From CAVSJO01 sp963728445 (lineage in GTDB: Bacteria; Gemmatimonadota; Gemmatimonadetes; Longimicrobiales; RSA9), in the NCBI GenBank assembly GCA_963728445.1, contig CAVSJO010000006.1, positions 1,736,001 to 1,800,000 of the forward strand: DNA of 64,000 nucleotides, written 5' to 3'. Shown one piece after another: positions 7,871 to 14,971 of this stretch. The position numbers and the translations under genes were made by a program. The number at the start of each line of letters is the position of its first letter. Position 1 is the stretch's first letter. Below the pieces are notes generated by a model. The model did not search any database. It was not told the DNA's origin and was given only the letters and a program-made list of their open reading frames with translations.

Positions 7871-8689
7871 GTGACTCCCCGGGCCGCGGGCGTGCTCCCG
7901 CCGCGGGAAGAGAAGGCCGAGACCGTGCGCCGGATGTTCGGCGCCATCGCGGGCCGATACGACCTGCTCAACCACGTGCTGAGCCTGAACCGGGACCGGG
8001 TCTGGCGACGGCGGGCGGTTGATCTTCTGGTTGAGGCTAAGGCTGAGGCTAAGGCTGAGGCTGAGGGGGCTCGGGCTGGGGCTCGGGCTGGGGCTCGGGC
8101 TGGGGCTCGGGCTGGGGCTGGGGCTGGGGCGCTGGGGGGGCGGTTCCTCGACGGGTGTGCGGGCACGTTCGACTTCGGGCTGGAGCTGGCGCGGCGGCCG
8201 GGGTTCGCCGGGAGCGTCGTCGCCTTCGACTTCTCGTTCCCCATGCTGCGGGAAGGCCTCGAGAAGCTGCCGGGCACCGCGGTGCGTCCGGTCTGCGCCG
8301 ACGCGCTCTCGACGCCGCTGCCCGACGCAGCGTTCGACGGGGCGACCGTCGGCTTCGGTGTGCGCAACCTGGCGGACATCGACGCGGGGCTGCGGGAGCT
8401 GCGCCGCGTCCTGCGGCCCGGCGCGCCCCTCGTGATCCTCGAGTTCACGACGCCCGGCTGGCAGCCGTTCCGGGCGCTGTACATGACGTACTTCCTGCGC
8501 GTTCTGCCGTGGATCGGACGCGCCGTCTCCGGGCACGGCAGCGCCTACGACTACCTGCCGGCCTCCGTGCTGGAGTTTCCGCAGCCGCCGGAGCTGGCGG
8601 AGCGGATGCGTGCGGCGGGGTTCCGGGACGTGGCGTGGGAGACGTATTTCGGGGGGATCGTGGCGGCGCACGTAGGGGTGAGAGGCTGA
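7871..8689 (+). CDS. menG: demethylmenaquinone methyltransferase (UbiE/MenG) with hexamer-encoded insertion
   Basis: A class I SAM methyltransferase catalysing the last step of menaquinone synthesis. VRRMFGAIAGRYDLLNHVLS matches the family N-terminus, and FGVRNLADIDAGLRELRRVL plus LEFTTPG are typical later motifs. Between WRRRAVDLL and GGRFLDG the DNA contains a hexamer array (8034-8135) that adds about 33 residues of EAKAEA and GARAGA repeats just before the SAM-binding motif. Motif I reads LDGCAGTFDF instead of the usual LDVACGTGD, so activity needs checking. The start is GTG 7871. The stop codon is itself part of the next hexamer array. Confidence 0.85.
   Translation: MTPRAAGVLPPREEKAETVRRMFGAIAGRYDLLNHVLSLNRDRVWRRRAVDLLVEAKAEAKAEAEGARAGARAGARAGARAGAGAGALGGRFLDGCAGTFDFGLELARRPGFAGSVVAFDFSFPMLREGLEKLPGTAVRPVCADALSTPLPDAAFDGATVGFGVRNLADIDAGLRELRRVLRPGAPLVILEFTTPGWQPFRALYMTYFLRVLPWIGRAVSGHGSAYDYLPASVLEFPQPPELAERMRAAGFRDVAWETYFGGIVAAHVGVRG
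8034..8135 (+). repeat. hexamer array A (AGGCTR block then GGGCTS block) inside menG
   Basis: Tandem hexamers of the form AGGCTA/AGGCTG run into GGGCTC/GGGCTG units, in frame with menG. The AGGCT block precedes the GGGCT block on the plus strand. Confidence 0.95.
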
Positions 8690-8783
8690 GGCTTAGGCTT
8701 AGGCTGAGGCTGAGGTTTGAACGGGGGCTCGGGCTGGGGCTCGGGCTTGGGCTGGGGCTGGGGCTGGGGCTGGGGCTGGGGTA
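8687..8783 (+). repeat. hexamer array B between menG and the M24 peptidase
   Basis: It starts at the menG TGA with AGGCTG/AGGCTT units, then switches to GGGCTC and GGGCTG units. Same order and strand as array A. Confidence 0.95.
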
Positions 8784-8819
8784 CTTCGGGAATCTTTCGA
8801 GGACGGAGAGAGCGCGGAC

Positions 8820-10322
8820 ATGAATCGTATGATGCGGCGGAGCACGATCGAGAGCGCGATGCGGATGCTCGCGCTGGCGGCGTTCGCGGGCGCGGCAACC
8901 GGCGCCGTGGCGGCGCCCGCGTCGGCACAGACGTCGACCCGGCCGGCCGCTCCCGCGGGCGCCTCAGCCTCAGCCTCAGCCTCAGCCTCAGCCTCAGCCT
9001 CAGCCTCAGCCTCAGCCTCAGCCTCAGCCGACCGTCCCTTCGGGACGCTGCGCGAGCAGGCCGATCTCCGCCAGGAATGGCTGCGCCTGCGGCTCGAGCG
9101 GGTCCTTCCGATGGTCATGCGGGAGACCCACGTCGACATGTGGATCGTCCCCATGCGGGAGTACAACGAGGACCCCGTCTTCGGGGCGCTGGTCTCCCCG
9201 ACCACCATGGCGGCGCGGCGGAGGACCATCTACGCGTTCTGCGATCAGGGGCCGGAGAAGGGCGTGGAGCGCGTCGCCATCGGGGGCACGTCGCAGGGCG
9301 GGCTGTACGAGGTGGTGCGGGATCCGAACGCGGCCGTCGGCACGGCCGGTGCCACGCTGCGGCCGGCGGAGCCGTACGGGCCGGACCAGTGGAAGCTGGT
9401 GCCGCCGATCGTGGAGCGTTGTGACCCGCAGCGGATCGCCGTCGACATCTCCCGCACGCATGCCTTTTCCGACGGTCTCAGCGCCGGGGAGTGGGAGCAG
9501 TTGCGGGAGGCCCTGCCGGAGAAGTACCGGGGCCGCGTCGTGCGGGAGGAGCGGCTGCCCCTCGACTACATCTCGCTGCGCCTGCCCGAGATGCTGCCGA
9601 CCTACCGATCCATGCAGCAGTGGATCCACGAGACCATCCACACCGCGTTCTCCAACGCGGTGATCGAGCCCGGTGTCACCACCACCGACGACGTCGTCTG
9701 GTGGCTGCGCCAGCGCGTCAACGACGCGGGGCTGGGGACCTGGTTCCACCCCTCCGTCGAGGTGCAGCGAGCCGGCGTGGAGATGAGCGACTCCGCGAGC
9801 CCGGTGATCCGCCGCGGGGACGTGCTGCACTGCGACTTCGGCATCACCGCCCTGGGCCTCAACACGGACACGCAGCACATGGGCTACGTGCTGCGGGAGG
9901 GAGAGACGGCTCCGCCGGCGGGGCTCGTCGCCGCGCTGCACCGGGGCAACCGGCTGCAGGACATCCTGCTGGAGAACATGGAGCCGGGCCGCACGGGCAA
10001 CGAGACGCTGAAGGCTGCCCTCGCGCAGATGCGCGCGGAGGGGATCGACGGCTCCATCTACACGCACCCGATCGGCGACCACGGCCACGGCGCGGGCACC
10101 CTCATCGGGCTGTGGGACCGGCAGGAGGGCGTCGTCGGCCGCGGCGAGGTGCCCATCCGGGCCGGCACGTGGTTCTCCATCGAGCTTCAGGCCACGACGC
10201 CCGTGCCCGAATGGAACGGTCAGCCGGTGCGCATGGCGCTGGAGGAGGACGCGGAGGTCGCCCCCGACGGGACCCGGAAGTGGATCCTGTCCCGGCAGGA
10301 GGCGTTCCACGTTGTTCGGTGA
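8820..10322 (+). CDS. secreted M24 family metallopeptidase (Xaa-Pro aminopeptidase-like)
   Basis: A creatinase/aminopeptidase-fold peptidase of 500 residues. Metal-ligand motifs appear in order: HCDFGI (Asp), NTDTQHMG (Asp), DHGHGAG (His), SIELQA (Glu) and LEEDAEV (Glu). These give the D-D-H-E-E dinuclear site of M24 enzymes. A signal peptide (LALAAFAGAATGAVAAPASAQ) implies export. Directly after it a run of alternating Ala-Ser residues (about residues 48-70) is encoded by hexamer array C and probably forms a flexible linker. The ATG at 8820 lies downstream of array B, and array D follows the stop within three bases. The substrate is unknown. Confidence 0.9.
   Translation: MNRMMRRSTIESAMRMLALAAFAGAATGAVAAPASAQTSTRPAAPAGASASASASASASASASASASASADRPFGTLREQADLRQEWLRLRLERVLPMVMRETHVDMWIVPMREYNEDPVFGALVSPTTMAARRRTIYAFCDQGPEKGVERVAIGGTSQGGLYEVVRDPNAAVGTAGATLRPAEPYGPDQWKLVPPIVERCDPQRIAVDISRTHAFSDGLSAGEWEQLREALPEKYRGRVVREERLPLDYISLRLPEMLPTYRSMQQWIHETIHTAFSNAVIEPGVTTTDDVVWWLRQRVNDAGLGTWFHPSVEVQRAGVEMSDSASPVIRRGDVLHCDFGITALGLNTDTQHMGYVLREGETAPPAGLVAALHRGNRLQDILLENMEPGRTGNETLKAALAQMRAEGIDGSIYTHPIGDHGHGAGTLIGLWDRQEGVVGRGEVPIRAGTWFSIELQATTPVPEWNGQPVRMALEEDAEVAPDGTRKWILSRQEAFHVVR
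8961..9029 (-). repeat. hexamer array C (AGGCTG on minus strand) coding an Ala-Ser linker
   Basis: About 11.5 uninterrupted copies of GCCTCA on the plus strand, within the M24 peptidase just after the signal peptide. Only the AGGCTG (minus-strand) unit type is present, and its orientation is opposite to arrays A, B and D. Confidence 0.95.
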
Positions 10323-10324
10323 TT

Positions 10325-10391
10325 GAGGCTGAGGCTTAGGCTTAGGCTGAGGCTTAGGCTGGGGCTGGGGCTGGGGCTGGGGCTGGGGCGC
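10325..10391 (+). repeat. hexamer array D after the M24 peptidase
   Basis: It starts 3 bases after the TGA at 10320-10322 with AGGCTG/AGGCTT units, followed by about five GGGCTG units. The polarity matches arrays A and B. Confidence 0.95.
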
Positions 10392-10454
10392 TGATCGGGC
10401 GGGTTCCGTCTGCGTGCGCTGCGGGTGGTTGGGGGTCGGCGGCGGCGAGGCGCG

Positions 10455-10676
10455 GACGAAAGTGGACACCGAGGCCGTCGCGAGTTCTTCGTTGTCCGAA
10501 TTCGTGCGGATATCGAGCGAATTCGGGAAACAGGCTCGATGCGTCCGGTCGCCATTGGCCGATATCGTTCGATATCCGGGATGAATTGGGCAACGACGTC
10601 GACAGATGGACCTCGTTGTCCGATATCGTTCACGCGCAGCCCGGACGCGCAGCCCGGACGCGCAGCTCGGACGCGC
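10455..10676. repeat. dispersed intergenic element copy 1 plus a 13-bp tandem repeat
   Basis: The gene-free stretch 10323-10722 holds array D, then this element. Three copies of a unit close to TTGTCCGATATCGTTCG start at about 10492, 10555 and 10616. The middle copy forms the near-palindrome CGATATCGTTCGATATC. A related element lies inverted at 52372-52545, sharing the GAAAGTGGACA[C/A]CGAG and TTCGATATCCGGGA blocks at nearly equal spacing (about 111 and 113 bp). From about 10632 a 13-bp unit (CGCAGCCCGGACG) repeats three times. Confidence 0.8.
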
Positions 10677-10722
10677 GCGGCGGCCTCGCCGGCGGCGGCG
10701 GCCCCAGACTCTGCCCCAGCCC

Positions 10723-11700
10723 TCAAACCGCTCCCGGCACCTCCTCCGACGGCACGTCCGCCCCGGGCTCGTCGTCGGCCTCGCGCCGGTAGCCCTGGGC
10801 GACGCCTGCGACGACCAGGACCAGACCCAGCCAGCCGTACCCTCTGAGCTGCTGGCCGAAGAGCAGCAGGGCCAGCAGCGCGCCGACCACGGGCTCCGCC
10901 GTCGCCGCGACGGCGGCCGGGGCCGCCTCGATGCGCCGCACGCCGGCGAAGAAGAGGAAGTTCGCGATGACCGTTCCGCCGCCCAGCGCCACAATGTACA
11001 TCCAGCCGGCGACCGACCCGGGCGGCGCCGGGGTGTGGCCGAGGGCCGGCAGCGTGAGCGCCAGCACGATCGTGCCGCCGGCGAGCTCGTAGAAGAGCAC
11101 GCGCACGGAGCCGTAACGGGGCACTGCCCAGCGCGCCATGAGCGTCGTCGACGCGTAGCTGATGGCCGACAGCACGCCGCCGATCACGCCGATCCGCGTC
11201 ACCTCCACCGACGCACCCGCGGCGCCCATCACCGTCAGCGCCGCGCCGACCATCACCACGAACGATAGCGCGAGGCGGCCCGGCGTCAGCCTCTCGCCCA
11301 GCAGCACGGCGCCGAAGATCGCCACGAGCACGGGAGCCGTGTAGAGCAGCGCCACGGCGGACGCGACGCCGGCCCGGGCGATGGCGAACTGGTAGGCAAC
11401 CTCGAAGAGCGCGACGAGCACGCCGCCCAGCGCCCCCACGACCAGCAGCCCCTTCCGGTCCAACCGGAACATCGACGGACGGAACAGCCCGTAGAGGAGG
11501 AACCCGCCGGTCGCCAGGAGGATGCGCCAGAACCCCACGTCCGTGACCGCCGCGCCCTCGGCGTACAGCGCCGTGCTGAGCGGCCCCGTCGTCCCCCACA
11601 GCGTCCCCGCTCCGAGGGCAAGAAGGTACCCCGCCAGCACGCGCCCCCCGCCCGCGCCCGAAGCCGCACCCCCGTCCATGCGTCCGTTCGAATCGACCAT
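10723..11700 (-). CDS. EamA/DMT-superfamily transporter
   Basis: A ten-helix drug/metabolite transporter of about 325 residues with two EamA repeats. Repeat-typical phrases are GTLWGTTGPLS near the N-terminus, FWRILLATGG, LLYTAPVLVAIFGAVLLGE at the end of the first repeat, and VAATAEPVVGALLALLLFGQ at the end of the second. The ATG at 11700 is preferred over an in-frame TTG at 11709. The C-terminal tail (DDEPGADVPSEE) is acidic and cytoplasmic. It stands alone on the minus strand between repeat-filled spacers, so neighbours give no clue to its substrate. Confidence 0.9.
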   Translation of the reverse strand: MVDSNGRMDGGAASGAGGGRVLAGYLLALGAGTLWGTTGPLSTALYAEGAAVTDVGFWRILLATGGFLLYGLFRPSMFRLDRKGLLVVGALGGVLVALFEVAYQFAIARAGVASAVALLYTAPVLVAIFGAVLLGERLTPGRLALSFVVMVGAALTVMGAAGASVEVTRIGVIGGVLSAISYASTTLMARWAVPRYGSVRVLFYELAGGTIVLALTLPALGHTPAPPGSVAGWMYIVALGGGTVIANFLFFAGVRRIEAAPAAVAATAEPVVGALLALLLFGQQLRGYGWLGLVLVVAGVAQGYRREADDEPGADVPSEEVPGAV

Positions 11701-11747
11701 GGCCGCCAATCTATCCGCCCACCAGGAAAATCGCAGGAACCCCCCAG

Positions 11748-11855
11748 CCCGCGCCCCAGCCCCAGCCCCAGCCCCAGCCCCAGCCCCAGCCCCAGCCCCA
11801 GCCCCAGCCCGCGCCTCAGCCTAAGCCTCAGCCTAAGCCTAAGCCTCACCCCCAA
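11748..11855 (-). repeat. hexamer array E between eamA and ubiD
   Basis: On the plus strand CAGCCC units (about eleven) come first, then CAGCCT/AAGCCT units. Read on the minus strand this is again an AGGCTK block followed by a GGGCTG block. It fills most of the 194-bp divergent spacer, so it separates or overlaps both promoters. Confidence 0.95.
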
Positions 11856-11894
11856 GCTGTCGCCGTTGCGCCACCCCCTTTAGATTCCCGCCCC

Positions 11895-13374
11895 ATGGCT
11901 GCGCAGAATCTCGGTGAATTCCTGGACCAGCTGGAGTCGGCAGGCGAGCTCGTGCGGATCCGCGAGCCGCTCCGCGTGGAGCTCGAGATCACGGAGGTCG
12001 CGGACCGGGTGATGAAGAGCCCCGGCGGCGGCCCCGCGCTGCTCGTCGAGCGGCCGGTGCTGCGGGACGGCAGCGAGTCGGACATCCCGGTGGGGATCAA
12101 TCTCTTCGGCTCGTGGCGTCGCATGGCGATGGCGCTGGGCGTCGAGGACGTATCGGAGCACGCGGACCGCCTCGCGGAGCTGCTCCAGCCGGACATCCCG
12201 AAGGGGTTCTGGGCGAAGGTCCAGGCGATCCCGAAGTTCGCGGGCCTCGCCAGGGTCCCGCCCCGGCCGTACAAGGGCCGGCCGCCCTGCCAGGAGATCG
12301 TCCGTGAGGGCGACGACGTCGACCTCGCGCGCCTGCCCATCCTCACGTCCTGGCCCGACGACGCGGGGCCGTTCGTCACCTTCCCCATGGTCATCACGCG
12401 GGACCCGGAGACGGAGGTCCAGAACGTCGGCATGTACCGCATGCAGGTCACGGGGCCGCGCACGACGTTCATGCACTGGCAGCGCCACAAGGGCGGCGCC
12501 GCCCACTTCCGGAAGTACCGGGAGATGGGGATCGAGCGCATGCCCGTCGCGGTGGCCATCGGCGCCGACCCGGCGACCATGTACACGCCGACGGCGCCGC
12601 TGCCCCCGGGGATCGACGAGTACCTGTTCAGCGGTTTCCTGCGCCGGGAGCCGCTGCACTTCGCCGAGGCCGTGGGCTCGGACCTGCGCATCCCGGCGGA
12701 GGCGGAGATCGTGCTCGAGGGATACGTCGACATGACGGAGCCCCTGGGCCGGGAGGGCCCGTTCGGGGACCACACCGGCTTCTACACGCCCGAGGACGAC
12801 TTCCCGTACTTCCACGTCGAGCGGGTGACGATGCGCAGGAACGCCGTCTACGCCGCCACGATCGTGGGGCGCCCGCCCATGGAGGACTTCTATCTCGGCG
12901 GGGCGACGGAGCGGATCTTCCTGCCGCTGCTCCGCCTCACCATGCCGGAGGTCCTCGACTACCACATGCCCGCGGAGGGCATCTTCCACAACCTCGTGTT
13001 CGTGTCGATCCGGAAGGAGTATCCGGGCCACGCCTACAAGGTGATGAACGGACTGTGGGGCCAGGGGCTCATGAGCCTGGCCAAGGTCATCGTGGTGGTC
13101 GATCACGAGGTGGACGTGCACAATCCGCAGGACGTCTGGTGGTACGCCCTGAACAACATCGACCCGGAGCGGGACGTCCGGTTCACGAAAGGGCCCATCG
13201 ACGACCTGGACCACTCGGCGCGGGGCCCGGCATTCGGCACGAAGATGGGCATCGACGGGACGCGGAAATGGCCGGAGGAAGGCCATACCCGGTCCGTGGC
13301 CGGAGGTCGTGCGCATGGACGAGGACGTGCGACGTCGCATCGACGACCTGTGGCCGAAGCTGGGGATCGGGTGA
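11895..13374 (+). CDS. ubiD: UbiD family decarboxylase with an apparent one-base frameshift near its 3' end
   Basis: A prenylated-FMN-dependent (de)carboxylase, probably the menaquinone-pathway enzyme (MqnL type) that removes a carboxylate from the prenylated intermediate. Visible family features include EITEVADRVMK, INLFGSWRRMAMALGV, VQNVGMYRMQV and EGPFGDHTGFYTPEDDFP. The main frame reads on past the expected end into ubiA. However, from 13294 the +1 frame encodes the family-like tail PWPEVVRMDEDVRRRIDDLW and stops at TGA 13372-13374. One surplus T near 13293 explains both. It is either a real frameshift or a sequence error. ubiA starts at GTG 13371, overlapping this stop. Confidence 0.85.
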
Positions 13375-14342
13375 GCACGGGCACCGGGGCGGTCCGGGAA
13401 GGTCAGGTCCGGGAAGGTCAGGTCCGGGAGGGACAGACGTTCGCGGGAGGGTCCCTCGTCTCCCGCTTCGCCAGCTTCGTGAAGCTGCCCCACACGCTCT
13501 TCGCGCTGCCGTTCGCCGGGGTGGGCGCGATCTTCGGGGCGTCCGCCCGACCCGGCGCGCTGGGGCTCGCCCGCGCGTTCTGGATCGTCGTCGCGTTCAC
13601 CGCTGCGCGCTTCTCCGCCATGGGCTTCAACCGCCTCGTCGATCGGCACTTCGACGCGGCCAACCCGCGCACGGCGCGGCGGGAGCTGCCCAGCGGGCGG
13701 CTCACCGTCGGGCAGGCGGTGGCGGCCGTCGTCGTCGCCTGCGCCGTCTTCGTTGCCGCGGCGTGGCGGCTGAATCCGCTGTGCGGCTGGCTCTCGCTGC
13801 CGGCCCTGGCGTGGGTGTTCTTCTATTCGTACACGAAGCGCTTCACCGCGGCGGCCCACTGGGTTCTTGGCTTCGCGCTGTCCATCTCCCCCGTGGGCGC
13901 GTACCTGGCGGTCACCGGCGAGTGGAGCACGCCCTGGTACGCGCTGCTGCTGCTGTCGGCGGCGGTCGTCTGCTGGGTCGCGGGCTTCGACGTCATCTAC
14001 TCCCTGCAGGACGAGGCCTTCGACAGGAAGACCGGGCTGCACTCGGTCCCCGCGCGCATCGGCGCCCGCAAGGCCCTCACGGTCGCGCGGGCGGTTCACT
14101 TCGCGTGCATCCTCCTCTTCGCCGCGATCTGGGCGACGGGCTCGTTCGGCGTCCACTGGCTCTACGGCGCCGCCGTTCTCGTCATGGCCGTGGTGCTCCA
14201 CTTCGGCCACCAGCTCGCGAGCCACGCCGGCAGCGGGCCCCTGGACATCGGCCGCATCGACCGGGCGTTCTTCGCGACGAACGCCGGCGTCTCGATGGCG
14301 TTCTTCGTCCTCGTCCTCCTCGACCGGGTGCTTCTCGCGTGA
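13371..14342 (+). CDS. ubiA: UbiA family prenyltransferase (MqnP-like)
   Basis: A multi-pass membrane prenyltransferase that attaches the polyprenyl tail to the aromatic quinone precursor. Both Asp-rich motifs are clear: FNRLVDRHFDAANPRTA and DVIYSLQDEAFDRKTGLHS. Eight or so hydrophobic helices follow the family layout. The start at GTG 13371 (GTGA overlap with the frameshifted ubiD tail) yields 323 residues. Its first 25 residues include three VREGQ-type repeats, encoded by a 15-bp tandem repeat at 13391-13435. Because the ubiD frame runs into this gene without a stop, the two look fused, but the tail evidence argues for separate genes. Confidence 0.9.
   Translation: MSTGTGAVREGQVREGQVREGQTFAGGSLVSRFASFVKLPHTLFALPFAGVGAIFGASARPGALGLARAFWIVVAFTAARFSAMGFNRLVDRHFDAANPRTARRELPSGRLTVGQAVAAVVVACAVFVAAAWRLNPLCGWLSLPALAWVFFYSYTKRFTAAAHWVLGFALSISPVGAYLAVTGEWSTPWYALLLLSAAVVCWVAGFDVIYSLQDEAFDRKTGLHSVPARIGARKALTVARAVHFACILLFAAIWATGSFGVHWLYGAAVLVMAVVLHFGHQLASHAGSGPLDIGRIDRAFFATNAGVSMAFFVLVLLDRVLLA
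13391..13435 (+). repeat. 15-bp tandem repeat, three copies, at the ubiA 5' end
   Basis: GGTCCGGGAAGGTCA occurs twice exactly (13391-13405 and 13406-13420) and once with two changes (13421-13435). It adds VREGQ units ahead of the first membrane helix. Confidence 0.95.
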
Positions 14343-14971
14343 GCGGCGCCCGATCGGACGCGGCCGCGGACCGGGACGACCTGCCCGTCACCCTCGCCAT
14401 CACGGGGGCGTCGGGCGCCGCGTACGGCGTGCGCGTCCTCCGGGCGCTGAACGACGCCGGCGTGCCGGTCCGGCTCGTCGTCTCATCGACGGGGTGGCGG
14501 CTGCTGGACGAGGAGCTGGGCGTCGGGGGGGAAGGGGAGCTGCGGGAGCGGACGGGGGACTGGAGCCGCGTCGTCGTCTACACGGACGCCGACCGTGGAG
14601 CGACGCCGGCATCGGGCTCGGCGCCGTCTCGCGGCATGGTGGTCTGCCCGTGCTCCATGGGCACGCTGGCCAGCATCGCCCAGGGCACGACCCGCTCCCT
14701 GATCGAGCGGGCCGCCGACGTCGTCCTGAAGGAACGACGGACGCTCGTCCTGGTGCCCCGGGAGACGCCCTACTCGGCGATCCATCTGGAGAACATGCTG
14801 CGGGTAACGCGGGCCGGCGCCGTCGTCCTGCCGGCCTCGCCCGGCTTCTACCACCGGCCGACGGAGATCTCCGAGCTGGTGGACTTCATCGCCGGGCGCG
14901 TGCTGGACCATCTCGGCGTGGACGCGGAGCTGGGTCCCCGCTGGATGAGCGGGGAGACGACCCCGGACTGA
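14339..14971 (+). CDS. ubiX: UbiX family flavin prenyltransferase
   Basis: It makes prenylated FMN, the cofactor required by UbiD enzymes, from FMN and dimethylallyl (mono)phosphate. Signatures are LAITGASGAAYGVRVLRAL (flavin-binding Rossmann start), VVSSTGWRL, VVCPCSMGTLASIAQG and LVLVPRETPYSAIHLENM, all typical of UbiX/Pad1. The GTG start at 14339 overlaps the ubiA TGA (GTGA). The order ubiD-ubiA-ubiX matches the SCO4490-4492-type sets of the futalosine menaquinone route. Its last 86 bp overlap the convergent crtI gene. Confidence 0.93.
   Translation: MSGARSDAAADRDDLPVTLAITGASGAAYGVRVLRALNDAGVPVRLVVSSTGWRLLDEELGVGGEGELRERTGDWSRVVVYTDADRGATPASGSAPSRGMVVCPCSMGTLASIAQGTTRSLIERAADVVLKERRTLVLVPRETPYSAIHLENMLRVTRAGAVVLPASPGFYHRPTEISELVDFIAGRVLDHLGVDAELGPRWMSGETTPD

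Noticed and set aside
8961..9029. Hexamer arrays as a CRISPR
   Set aside because: Units are 6 bp with no spacers, and no cas genes are near.
11680..11700. TTCGAATC as part of a tRNA T-arm
   Set aside because: It lies inside the EamA start region and no cloverleaf can be drawn around it.
11880..14225. Minus-strand frame of 781 codons opposite ubiD and ubiA
   Set aside because: Shadow of real genes; composition is typical of antisense GC-rich frames.
11895..14342. A natural UbiD-UbiA fusion protein
   Set aside because: A homologous UbiD tail with its own stop exists one base out of frame, and a GTG start overlaps that stop.
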